DNA of 64,000 bases, taken from NCBI RefSeq assembly GCF_052857255.1, contig NC_135498.1:118148281-118212280 (forward strand). Reading direction: 5' to 3'. Origin of the DNA: Amblyomma americanum (lineage: Eukaryota; Arthropoda; Arachnida; Ixodida; Ixodidae). The position numbers and the translations under genes are program-made. This document shows positions 40,600 to 50,006 of this stretch, piece after piece. Positions within the stretch are counted from its first letter, which is position 1; the number at the start of each line of letters is the position of its first letter. A model generated the notes under the pieces. It worked only from the letters and a program-made list of their open reading frames with translations, did no database searches and was not told the DNA's origin.

Positions 40600-40690
40600 C
40601 ATATAAAGCCCCTGCTGTCATCGCAGCCTCTCTGTGGGCTCGGTAGCTGTGCATCAGCGCAGGTTACTAATCCGATACTTTTCACAATGC
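40600..40690 (+). promoter_or_regulatory. LINE-G promoter unit: TATA box and leader
   Basis: CATATAAAGCC (TATA at 40602-40607) is followed ~33 bases later by GGGCTCGGTAGCTG, exactly where the duplicated leader at 34937 begins. This supports transcription start near 40637. Confidence 0.5.
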
Positions 40691-40742
40691 AGGTTAGTAA
40701 TAATTTTTTCCCATTTGCTAAAAACCCAGTAACAACTTTTTA

Positions 40743-41535
40743 ATGCAGCTGCCGAGCCCTCAGTGCGGCGGTAGTATTGCTGCCGAGTGTTCACATGTTC
40801 TTCGTTTTCTTTTACTATTGTCAGGCGATGTTGAAACTAACCCAGGCCCCGACCGTTACGACAGCATACTTTCCGAGCTCCAGAAACTAACTACCGTACA
40901 AGCTACATTAAATTCAGATCTGCAGGACATTAAACACCAACTGAAAACTACCGAAACAACCTTGGCCAACTTAAACAAGCGCATGAACACTCTAATATCA
41001 CACCACACCATACTTTCTACTCTCCATTATGAAATCGACGCCCTGAAAACTTTAAACACTGAACTTACCTGCAAGGTCGACAAACTGGAAGCACGTATGG
41101 ACGAAAAGTCGGTTTGGCCGTAACAATCTCATTTTTTACAATATTCCTGACACTAACCCTACTGAAACGTATGCAGACTCGGAAGAAACAGTCATTCCCC
41201 ATTGCTCCACTCAACTAGGTTTTGCCATCGAGCCCAATCTAATCGAGCGTGCTCATCGCCTCGGGCGCCGCTCTACTGATCGCACCAGGCCAATCATCGT
41301 TAAAATCACGTCATCTAAAACTAAAGAAAGCATCCTTTCTTTAGGCAACAAGCTGAAAGGCACCAACTACAGTATTGGCGAAGACATCTCCCCGTCCGTA
41401 ACACCCCGCAAACATCATGCAGCCTCTGCCAAATCGGTATCCGATAAGTTCTCTTTGCGCTTCAAATCTGTACACATTGGTCCTAAACGCTACATATTCG
41501 ATGAATCATCACAAACAGTCAAAGAGGTAAAATAA
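40743..41535 (+). pseudogene. LINE-G ORF1 with N-terminal 2A motif
   Basis: ORF1 starts at 40743. Residues 19-36 read VLRFLLLLSGDVETNPGP, a hydrophobic stretch ending in the canonical 2A (StopGo) signature D-(V/I)-E-x-N-P-G-P, so ribosomes would be expected to skip the bond between G35 and P36. A long coiled coil follows (residues ~42-120, with leucine heptads such as ILSELQKLTTVQATLNSDLQ). The frame is shifted near 41110 but continues RFGRNNLIFYNIPDTNP, RAHRLGRR, RPIIVKITSSKTKESILSLG to a stop at 41535. These resemble the RNA-binding ORF1 of L1/CR1-type LINEs. 2A motifs at this place are known in some non-LTR elements. Confidence 0.8.
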
Positions 41536-41599
41536 CAACCATCTCAGCCCCTGTCGACAGATCGTTCTGGGCATGTACACCAAGAAGATCTTTCATAGT

Positions 41600-42740
41600 C
41601 AGCAATCTTTCCTAACGTGCGAAGTTTCATTTCAAAGCGCGACATTGTTTCCCATATCGTCACTTCATCTGCCTGTAACATACTAGTCTTGACAGAAACG
41701 TGGCTTAACAGCGATATTTCCGATAGTGAAATGCTTGCTGACTTGCCAAATTTCTCTGTTTTTCGCAAAGATCGCCCAGATCGAAGGAGAGGAGGGGTAC
41801 TGATTGCCACCGCTCGCGACCTATTATGCTCAGCCATTAACCTTTCATCAGATATAGAAATAATTTGGGTTTTATGCCACGCTTCGCCTAAATCAGTTGT
41901 GATCGGCGTTTGCTACAGGTCTTCTAACAGCCCAGATTTCCCGCGAAAACTTAATAACGCAATAATGAAATTAATGCTAAACACCCTAACACATGCACTC
42001 TCCTATTAGGAGACTTCAATTATCCGAGTATCGACTGGAATAATCTAACCGCTACAGGTAATAAGGATGCTAATGAATTTCTAGACGTTTGTCTTAATTT
42101 TAATCTCATTCAAACTGTATCTGACCAACTCGTGTAACCGAAGACTGCGAAAATATTCTAGATCTGTTATTAACGAATAACCCTGAATGCGTTCATTCTA
42201 TCACGTATCTACCAGGCGTCAGCGATCATCACGTCATACATGCTGGCTTCACGATTAAACCATCCTTACGCGCAACAACTAAAAGAACTATCCGATTATA
42301 CGATAAAGGCAACTATACAGCAATAAATAATGAACTTCGCGATTTTTTGCCAGCATTTCAATTTAACTTTAATCAAAGATTCATTCATGATAACTGGTCC
42401 TTGTTTAAGAGGAAAATCGACGATTTGGTCGACAGGTTTATTCCGATCATAAATATACGAACTAACCCTCAAAACCCATGGTTCACAAATGCACTCAGAC
42501 GCCTTGAAAATAAAAAGAAGCGTCTTTTCCGATCGGCCAAGTTGCTTCCTAGTCAGAACGCTTGGAACAAATATTACGCAGCAGAGAAAACGTACTTATC
42601 AAGTATTCGAGAAGCCAAGCGCACCTCTTTCAACTCCAATATGCCTAAAATGTTGTCAACTAACCCCCGTAGGTTCTGGCAAGTCATTAAACCCCCGAAC
42701 ACACGAACTATTTCCCTCAACGATGGTTCGGGTGAAACTG
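41600..42740 (+). pseudogene. LINE-G ORF2 endonuclease region
   Basis: 41617-42009 encodes VLTETWLNSDISDSEML (TETWL motif) and FRKDRPDRRRGGVLIATA. After a frameshift come LLLGDFNYPSIDWNNL (GDFN) and later GVSDHHVIHAGF (SDHH), so the endonuclease core is complete across three frames. A linker rich in basic residues (LRRLENKKKRLFRSAKLL) leads to RT and is frameshifted near 42735. Confidence 0.8.
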
Positions 42741-44370
42741 AATGCGAAACAGAATTTGCGCCATTATGTTCAACGCAGCCTTTTCTTCCGTGTTTACTAA
42801 TGAAACAGATCCGGCATTTCCTCCAAACGCCCCAGTTATTCAAGATACTATGCCTTCTCTTACATTACCTTCAGCAGGAATTTCGTCACTAATTGAAAAC
42901 ATTAAACTTTCATCCTCTACAGGAACTGACAATATCAACGCTAAAATACAGATTAATACCAAAGATATATGTTCATCTCTGTTGTGCTTGTTATTCGCTT
43001 AGTCACTCTTCACAGGTCAACTGCCCAGAGACTGGAAAACTGGGAAGGTCGTTCCAGTCTACAAATCAGGTAACAAGAACTCGCCACTTAATTACCGTCC
43101 CATCCCTCTAACTAGTATTCCATGCAAAATCATGGAACACGTCATCTATACCCATATCATGGCATTCCTTGATTCGAACAACTTTTTTCAACCTGCTCAG
43201 CACGGATTTCGTCGGGGTTATTCTTGCGAGACCCAACTTGCTACGTTCATTCACGATCTGAATGCTAATCTTGATTGTAATCTACAGACTGACATCGTAT
43301 TTTTAGATTTTGCAATAACCTTTGATAAAGTACCCCATAAACGCCTCCTGATAAAACTTTTCCAATTAAATTTGCACCCCCATATTTTGAAGTGGATTGA
43401 AGAGTTTTTAACTACTCGTACGCAGTTTGTCTCCGTTAACAATAAGAACTCTAACTCACTCCAAGTAACGTCGGACGTCCCACAGGGATCTCTGCTTGGC
43501 CCACTACTGTTTCTCGTGTACATTAATGATCTGCCTTCAAACGTAACATCTATCATACGCATGTTCGCTGACGACTGTGTACTTTATCGTGCTATTCTCT
43601 CCACTGCTGACCAATCATCTCTTCAAAATGATCTCAGTGCTGTTCAGGATTGGTGTAATAAGTGGCTAATGGAACTTAACCCAAGTAAATGTAATCTTTC
43701 TTTCATCAGCCGCCGCCGTAATCCTCTAATTTTCTCTTACGAAATATCAGAAGTTCCCGTACAACTAGTTCAGTCATACAAGTACCTAGGCATAACAATT
43801 TCTAGCGATTTTTCTTGGAGCTTGCATGCTACTAACATAATATCGTCAGCAAACAAGACGCTAGGTTTCCTCAAGCGCCATCTTCACCATGCTCGAAAAC
43901 ATGTCAAGTTATTAGCTTACAAATCATTCGTCGATTCCAAACTTGAATTTGCATCGCCCATTTGGAATCCTCATCAAGCTTACCTCCTCAATGCCCTCAA
44001 ATCTGTTCAAAATCGCGCTGTTCGCTTCATTCATTCATCGTACTTTTATGACATCAGCGTTTCCTCCTTAAAAACAGCATCCGGATTATCACCTTTATCG
44101 CTCCGCCGTCGCATTGCCAGCCTGTCTTTATTTCACAAACTCTTCCACAGCCCTATGCACATCGCACCTTATATTCTTCCCCCAGCACGCATATCTCATC
44201 GCACCAGCCATCAACTACAAGTTGCCCATCAACGCTCACGCACTGTCACTTTTTCTAATTCCTTCTTTCCTCGTGCTGCCGCAGACTGGAACGGCATTCC
44301 AAACAACGTTGCCATCATCACTTGCCGTAGTCTTTTCTCTGAAAATGTAAAAACTTTCATTTTATTTTGA
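42741..44370 (+). pseudogene. LINE-G ORF2 reverse transcriptase (CR1)
   Basis: The first part (42742-43002) ends at an in-frame stop. From 43003 the frame is open to 44370, and 412 residues follow the Met at 43132. RT motifs: LPRDWKTGKVVPVYKSGNKN, NYRPIPLTSIPCKIMEHVI, QHGFRRGYSCETQL, VFLDFAITFDKV (motif A), DVPQGSLLGPLLFLVYINDL (motif B) and MFADDCVLY (motif C, FADD). The thumb and C-terminal connector (YKYLGITISSDFSWS, RAAADWNGIP) complete a CR1-type RT. Active-site aspartates are intact, so this is the youngest-looking enzyme in the window, but upstream breaks prevent a full ORF2. Confidence 0.85.
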
Positions 44371-44469
44371 ATCTGTGCTTTTAATTGTTGCCACCCCTTA
44401 TGTAACACCCCTCTTTTGGGGCCTTTAAGCTAATAAAATGAAATGAAAAAAAATTACTGCAGCATTGAC

Positions 44470-44640
44470 ACAACTTCACCGCAAACACGACCGTAAAGCT
44501 ATCCTGATACGAGGCAATTAGGCCAGCATTTAACGACAAACTCATGTCGCCGTGTGTAAGAATCCGCAGCCTCAGAGCTGTCGTGTTTAACGCGCGATAA
44601 AACACTACCTTCGAAAAATCATCGGTACACGGACACAAAT
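44470..44640 (-). CDS. Candidate upstream exon of the GH18-like gene
   Basis: In the short non-repeat gap between LINE-G and a SINE the minus strand is open and reads LCPCTDDFSKVVFYRALNTT, then a loop and SLNAGLIASYQDSFTVVFAV. A Cys-Thr followed by a hydrophobic strand, and a second strand ~40 residues later, recalls the first two strands of GH18 proteins (CTHxxY, KVLLSV). Splice borders are uncertain: donors GCG|GTGAAG or CA|GTAATT are possible. If real, the intron to 34892 is made almost entirely of LINE-G and LINE-C. Confidence 0.25.
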
Positions 44641-44858
44641 GCGGCTGAGGCAGCGTTTCGATGGAGCCGAACCGCAAACGCGCCAGTGTGCTGTGCCGTC
44701 AGTGGACATTGTAGACCCCCAGGTGGTCGAAATTATTCCGGAGCCCTCCACTAGGGCACCTCTTTCTTCCTTCCTTAGTTCCTCATTTATCCCTTCCCAT
44801 ACGGCGCAGTTCGGGTGTCTCCCAGACATGTGAGGAATTTACTGCGTCATTTCCTTAT
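44641..44858 (+). mobile_element. Ruka-like SINE, 5'-truncated
   Basis: Starts at the body (GCAGCGTTTCGATGGAGCCGAA) and ends in a diverged tail (TTTACTGCGTCATTTCC). Confidence 0.82.
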
Positions 44859-44862
44859 TTAA

Positions 44863-44875
44863 AAATGTAAATTGT
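44863..44875. repeat. LINE-A target-site duplication, left copy
   Basis: AAATGTAAATTGT, identical (13 of 13) to 56464-56476, directly abutting the LINE-A tail (GGTGGTGGTAG...). Confidence 0.85.
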
Positions 44876-45272
44876 GGTGGTGGTAGTCGTTTTATTAAAA
44901 ATTATAGTAAAAAGGAAGGAAAAGATTTTTGCTAGCCCCGACATCTGCCATCGATACTGAAGCACCTGAGCTGGGGCAGTGGAAATAAAGGATAGCAGGC
45001 AGAATGGAGAAATGAAATGAAAGAGGTGAGGGGATAGGAAGAGAGGATAGGGGGAGAAGTAATATGTACAAACTATTTACACAATAAGATATGTGTCCAG
45101 GGTGTGCGCGTGATTAGTTCATTTTAGAGGAATTAAATCACACACGCACACAGCACTGTGTTGGTTACAACTGCAGTGGGGCGTCCAGTTATTAATCGTT
45201 CAAGGAAGAACTCGCGGAGCGCTCGGTCACTGCGTGTAACTACCTGACGGAGAACAGACGGGACGTCAAGCC

Positions 45273-45846
45273 CTAGTGTTCAAGGAATGCACAGAGGCTC
45301 ACCAAAGATCGCTCACGAGTGCGCGCACTGCCCTGCGGCCACAATAGTGTCTTGATGGAGTCTGGCAGTTTTCTCTGCGCCCTATAGGCCGCGAGCAAAT
45401 CGCGACGAGCATCGGAAAACGCGGTACAGTGAAGGAGCAGTTGTTCTAGTGTTTCCACTGCACCGCATCCGTCACGCACATCACTCGTCGCGATTCCGTG
45501 ACGCACCCTTCGTTCCCCGGCGCGAGCGAATTTCCCGCTCTAGTGGGGTACCGCGGCCGTTAGATTCCAGGCGGCTGAGGGCGGCGCGGGAGTCACACAG
45601 CAGAGAACTCCTGGGCGGCGGAGGGCCGAGGGTGAGCAGCAGGTCCAGCCCGAGTCGGATCCCCATCAACTCCGCCGTGGTGGAAGAGGCCAGGAAGGCT
45701 GCGTGTTGCTGGCTGTGCAGTCGCAGGGCGGAGATGGTGGCCGCCGCAGCAAGGGAGCAGCTATCGCGGGCCACTGAGCCGTCGGTGTACACGAGGAGAT
45801 GGTCCCGGAGATCCTTTTGTATGACGGCTCTGGCCAGCACCTGCAC
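45273..45846 (-). pseudogene. LINE-A RNase H with internal deletion, and zinc tail
   Basis: 45481-45846 encodes VYTDGSVARDSCS (first Asp), STTAELMGIRLGL (Glu) and SLLCDSRAALSRL (second Asp). Near 45522 the sequence jumps to the C-terminal zinc region (DVRDGCGAVETLEQLLLHC, 45273-45506). The equivalent of 703-1010 in the other copy, including the last RNase H motif with His and Asp, is deleted. The enzyme would be inactive. Confidence 0.8.
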
Positions 45847-46061
45847 AGCACAGAGTGTGCTCCGCTTTCCCGCAATGCCGACGATCTCTCACTGTCCCTC
45901 CGAGGCAGCAGACCAGGGTGCGCAGGAGACGTAGGTGGGTGGGCATTGTGTCAATTGCTCATACTCGAGCAGCACCGCGAACATTCGTGAGCGCGGGTGC
46001 GAGCGCATACGCTGCAGCAGCCAGCCGCCGTCCGGTGCGCGGTGAAGCCGGTCGATATGAT

Positions 46062-47174
46062 TCAATGCCCTGCGCGCTGTTGGAGCTCAAGTGGCCACGC
46101 TCCTGCCTTGGCCAACGTTGCGGCGTACTGCGAGTTTTTGGGCAGGCCGAGGCACACGCGCAGGGACTTGCGGTGCTGAAGCTCGAGTTTTTTCCAGCAC
46201 GGCTTGCGCACCGTGACGAGTGGCAGCGCATAGAGCACCGACCCCAAAGCTGCGGTATTGAATAGCCGAAGCGCGGCATGCTGGGAGATGCCCTGGCCTC
46301 GAGCGGTGAGCTTGTGCACGGCGGCGGTGATCCTCTCCATCTGCAGACAGGCCTTGGTCGCCGCGGGGCGGAAGGAAAGGCGCCAGTCGATGGCCAGGCC
46401 AAGGTACCGCACCGATTTACGCCAAGGAATCGGAGTCCCGTCCAGTGAAAGTGGCGCAAGTTGCGCGCGCGAGCGCGTAACGCAGGCCATGGCCACAGAT
46501 TTGTCCGCGCTCAGCGACAGACCAAGGCCGCGCAAGCTGGCATCGATTGCGGTCAGAGCTCCCTGAAGACCCCCCCCCCGCACGCGGAACGCTTCGCCCG
46601 GTGGTCCCCGGCACCACAGAGCTATGTCGTTTGCATATATGGACATATACACATGGTGTCGGCCGCTCGTGGGGAGGGAGGCCGGCACCACCGACATGGC
46701 CACATTAAACAGAAATGGTGATAGGACAGAACCATGCGGCCCGCCCATGTCCACCGGACGAGGCTTGAAGAGCTTACCCCCTACTCGTACGCGCATGGTA
46801 CGTCCGCTCAGGAAGCCATGAACGTATCGCAAAAGGCACCCGCTCACACCAGCCCCCTCAAGCACCGCGAGAATTGGTGCGCGGTGAATGCTGTCAAAAG
46901 CTCCCGAGACGTCCAGTAGTAGCAGCAGCGCAACCTGGCCTGCCGCCCTGGCATGCTCCAGCGCTGTAACAACGTCCAATATAGAATCAGCCGTGCACCG
47001 CATCCAACGGAAACCCGTCTGCCGCTCGTCAAACAAATCAGCCTCCGCAGCCCGCTCGTTCAGACGCTGCAACGCCATATGCTCAATGAGGTTACCTGAT
47101 GTTAATGCCATTGGCCGGTATCCGCTCAGCTCCGTAGGTGGGTGCCCTGCCTTTCGGATGGGAAAAACGACCAC
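46062..47174 (-). pseudogene. LINE-A reverse transcriptase
   Basis: The 370-residue frame covers most of RT: VVFPIRKAGHPPTELSGYRP, then GNLIEHMALQRLNE, LLLLLDVSGAFDSIHR (motif A), DMGGPHGSVLSPFLFNVAM (motif B, usually PQG), MSIYANDIALW (motif C). In motif C the first catalytic Asp of YADD is Asn. The thumb SVRYLGLAIDWRLSF and the connector HRKSLRVCLGLPKNSQ follow. The frame is open, so the active-site change is the main visible defect in this segment. Confidence 0.85.
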
Positions 47175-47360
47175 GGTTTGCTAATCCACCGGTAGCTCCC
47201 CGCGTTCCCACACCAGGTTGATCTGCTGCAGGAGGATCTGTCGTTCTTGCGCATCCAGGTTTCGCAGCATCTGGTATGTCACTCCGTCCGATCCGGGCGC
47301 CGAGCGGCGGCGGCAGCGCTGCAGCGCATTGTTCAGTTCCGCCGCGGTGAACGGCGCATC

Positions 47361-48600
47361 TCATGGACCTTCCGAGGCGACGGGTGAGGGACTGGCGTCG
47401 CTTCTGGGGCTCTCAGGTGCAGCTATGTTAGCGGCGTTTGTGGGGCTGGGCGGCGCGAATTGATCGGCAAACCGCTCTGCCAATTCTACAAAGCTGAGCC
47501 CGGTGGAGATTGCGAGGGTGGCCAGCGGTTGACGGTTTGCCTGTGGTTTGGTGATGCGCCGCAGGGTGTCAAACAGCCTCTGTGAGCTGACATCTTCCTC
47601 CATCCTTTGGCATAGCGAAGCCCACTGCCGGAGGTATAGCTGGTGGGCGTGGCGGCGCGCTACCGCGTCCAAGCGGTTGTAAACAGTCCATTCGGCGGCT
47701 CTGTCAGTCCGTCGCGCCCGTCGGTCTGCGCGATCTCTCTTCTCGCGCAGATTGAGCAGCTTCATATCAGGTGTGGGCTGCCCTGCCCTTACCTCTGCTC
47801 GTTGGGTGGCTACGAGAGCGCTTCGGACTAGACTTGGAAAGAAATCTGCGCTAGTGGCCGCCGCCTCGTCGACCGCCCGCCTGAACTCACTCCACTTGGT
47901 AATGAAGTAGGCACGTTTGGGGCGCGCCTCCAACGCAGTGGGTTCCATTAGGATGGAGTAATTATCCGAGCCCCAGAGAGATGGTGATCGGCGCCAAGTC
48001 GCCGCGATGCCTCTGGATGCGAAGGCAACGTCGATGCAGAAGCCGGTTGTTCCGCGTCGTCGAAAAGTGGGCTCGCCGGTGTTCAAGGGGGTGAGTCCCC
48101 GCTGCGTTGCTGCGTCGTGCAGGTCGTCTGCCCCAACACTATGGTGGGCGTTAATATCACCGCAGATGATTTGGCGCGGGGCACAGCACGAAGACACAGC
48201 ACGAAAAGGCAGCGCCTTCCACGCGACAGCTAGAGCGCACATAAACACTTGCTACCGACGTGTCAACACCAACGACGCGCACTGTCACCCCCACGCACTC
48301 CTGGGCGTCAGATGTCGCCGCCGCCGAGCCGACGAGGGTGTGCTGGACGTCCTGCCGCACGTATATCCCGCACCTTGATTTCCTGGGGCGATGAGATGTG
48401 ACACAACAGAGCGCTGCGGCACAGGTGGGTTCCTCGCACGTGGTGGCTGAGTGGTAGCCAATGTAGCCACGTAGCCGCATCTACGGCTCCCCTTCATGTG
48501 AACGTACGTACGTCTCCCGCAGCTTGATAACTTGCGGCGAATCCTGTGCAATGCGAACTCGCATTTCGGCATACCGGGCTGCAATTGAGCGCACGTTCCA
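47361..48600 (-). pseudogene. LINE-A endonuclease and linker
   Basis: The start is seen at ~48600 as WNVRSIAARYAEMRVRIA (LQWN-type opening) in one frame, then GIYVRQDVQHTLVG. After frameshifts the frame 47361-48248 gives IICGDINAHHSVGADD (GDxNAHH motif), TFRRRGTTGFCIDVAFASRG and SLWGSDNYSILME (SDN in place of SDH). The basic linker REKRDRADRRARRTDRAAEW and the pre-RT helix follow. It is an APE-type endonuclease, disrupted by at least two frameshifts. Confidence 0.8.
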
Positions 48601-48976
48601 CTGCAGGATGGATGGTATACGGGAGGGAGTCTGGCGGCTAGCCATCATGCTGGCTTATCTGTGCGGGAGCGCCCGCTGCTTCTAAGCAAGCCCGGTGTCC
48701 ATCGGTGCCCTCCGGGAAAACTGCGCTGAGGGCGCGCAACGCCAGCTTTAGGCGCGCGATCTCCGCGTCCCGTGCGTCAGGGGGCTGGCCATGAGAAGCG
48801 GCCGTAGGCTCGGGCCGCGCTGTACGGGACGCCGGGCAACCGGATCGCCGCTGCCTTGCCGGCGCTGCCGTTGCTTCGGTGACTGCTGCTGCTGGGGTGT
48901 TCCCCTGACGGCATGCGCATAAGAAAGCGCGCGGCGTCTGCTGATGTTGCTGGGCTGGGGCCGCTGTCTCAGCCTG

Positions 48977-49914
48977 TTAAACGGCTCGAACAACCCGCCT
49001 GGACATCGGTGCCATGAATGTGGCCATTAAAGGGGCCATGTGACGCTCTCGCTGCCAGTGCGGGCACGCTGGGTCAATGGCTGCATGCCGCCCCCCGCAG
49101 TTAACGCAGCGGAGCTTGCGCGCGGAGGTAGCAGGCTCGTGCGGCCCGCCGCAGCGCGTGCATCGGGCAGGAGCGCGACACACCTCAGTGGCATGCCGCA
49201 GGCTGGTGCACTTGGCACGCTGGAGCGGCCGGGGATGGCAGGGGCGGACCGCGAGCCTGCGCTTGAATATGATGATGAACGCTGGGGTGTCGGCGCCGCA
49301 AAACGGAGAGCGAGTGTGCTGCCCAACAGAGACGCCGACACCATCGGTACCGTTGACTCCGCCGCCGCTAGCAGATCCTCCGCCGTCCTGCGCCCGTCCA
49401 CACCGAAGACCAGGCCGGAGCTTTGATTCCGAGGAGGAGGCTCCATGGCGCACACCGGCACGCCGCAGATGACAGCTGCGGCTAGCAGGGCCTGGAGAGC
49501 ATCGCAGCTCCCCGCGTCCACTGCCACCACATTCCGCCGCATGTTTACCCGGACGGCGAGGACGCCCGAGCGGGATCCGATCTCCTCGGCCAATTCCCAG
49601 CCCTGTTCTCTGGTGAAGGCGGTGTCCCGGTTCGCCGGCCGAAACAGCACCGTCCCCACTAGGCTGGACGGGACCTCCACGGCAGCCGCGGCTCTCTCCA
49701 GGGCAGCTCTCCGACGCCGCTGCGCCTTGGTAGTGATACTGCGCCACGGGACCATTCTGGCGGGGCGCTGTGAGCGCGCGAAGCGAGTGGACATACAGCG
49801 CATCGTCTCCACCAACTTTTGGCTGGAGCCACGGTTCCTCGGCCGGAACCCCGTCAACACAGCCGCGTCTGTGTTCGCGAAGTCGACAGCTACCTGTGGA
49901 CACCACTCACACAC
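48977..49914 (-). pseudogene. LINE-A ORF1, C-terminal part with zinc knuckles
   Basis: Two overlapping frames share this segment because of a frameshift. The 49914-49027 frame gives the central domain (SSLVGTVLFRPANRDTAFTR, RVNMRRNVVAVDAG). The 49906-48977 frame gives the knuckles: CRAPARCTRCGGPHEPA and LRCVNCGGRHAAIDPACPHW. These correspond to the RNA-binding central region and CCHC tail of I-type ORF1. The N-terminal half lies beyond the LINE-D insertion, at 55530-56378. Confidence 0.75.
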
Positions 49915-50006
49915 AGGTGGGGCAACATCTACGCATTTTAGGGCCGATCCTCACTTGCGTTTCGTGGCGACGGCGCTAGGCCTAACGCCTACGCCGACGC
50001 TCGGCC

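Larger units (their letters stand above)
40365..44452 (+). mobile_element. LINE-G, CR1-clade LINE
   Basis: After a promoter-like 5' region the element encodes a short ORF1 and an ORF2 with endonuclease and RT but no RNase H, as in CR1. It ends with AATAAAATGAAATGAAAAAA (short-repeat CR1-style tail). The 5' leader is duplicated (34937-34990 and 40637-40690), suggesting tandem promoter units. It sits in the presumed intron between candidate GH18-like exons. Confidence 0.85.
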
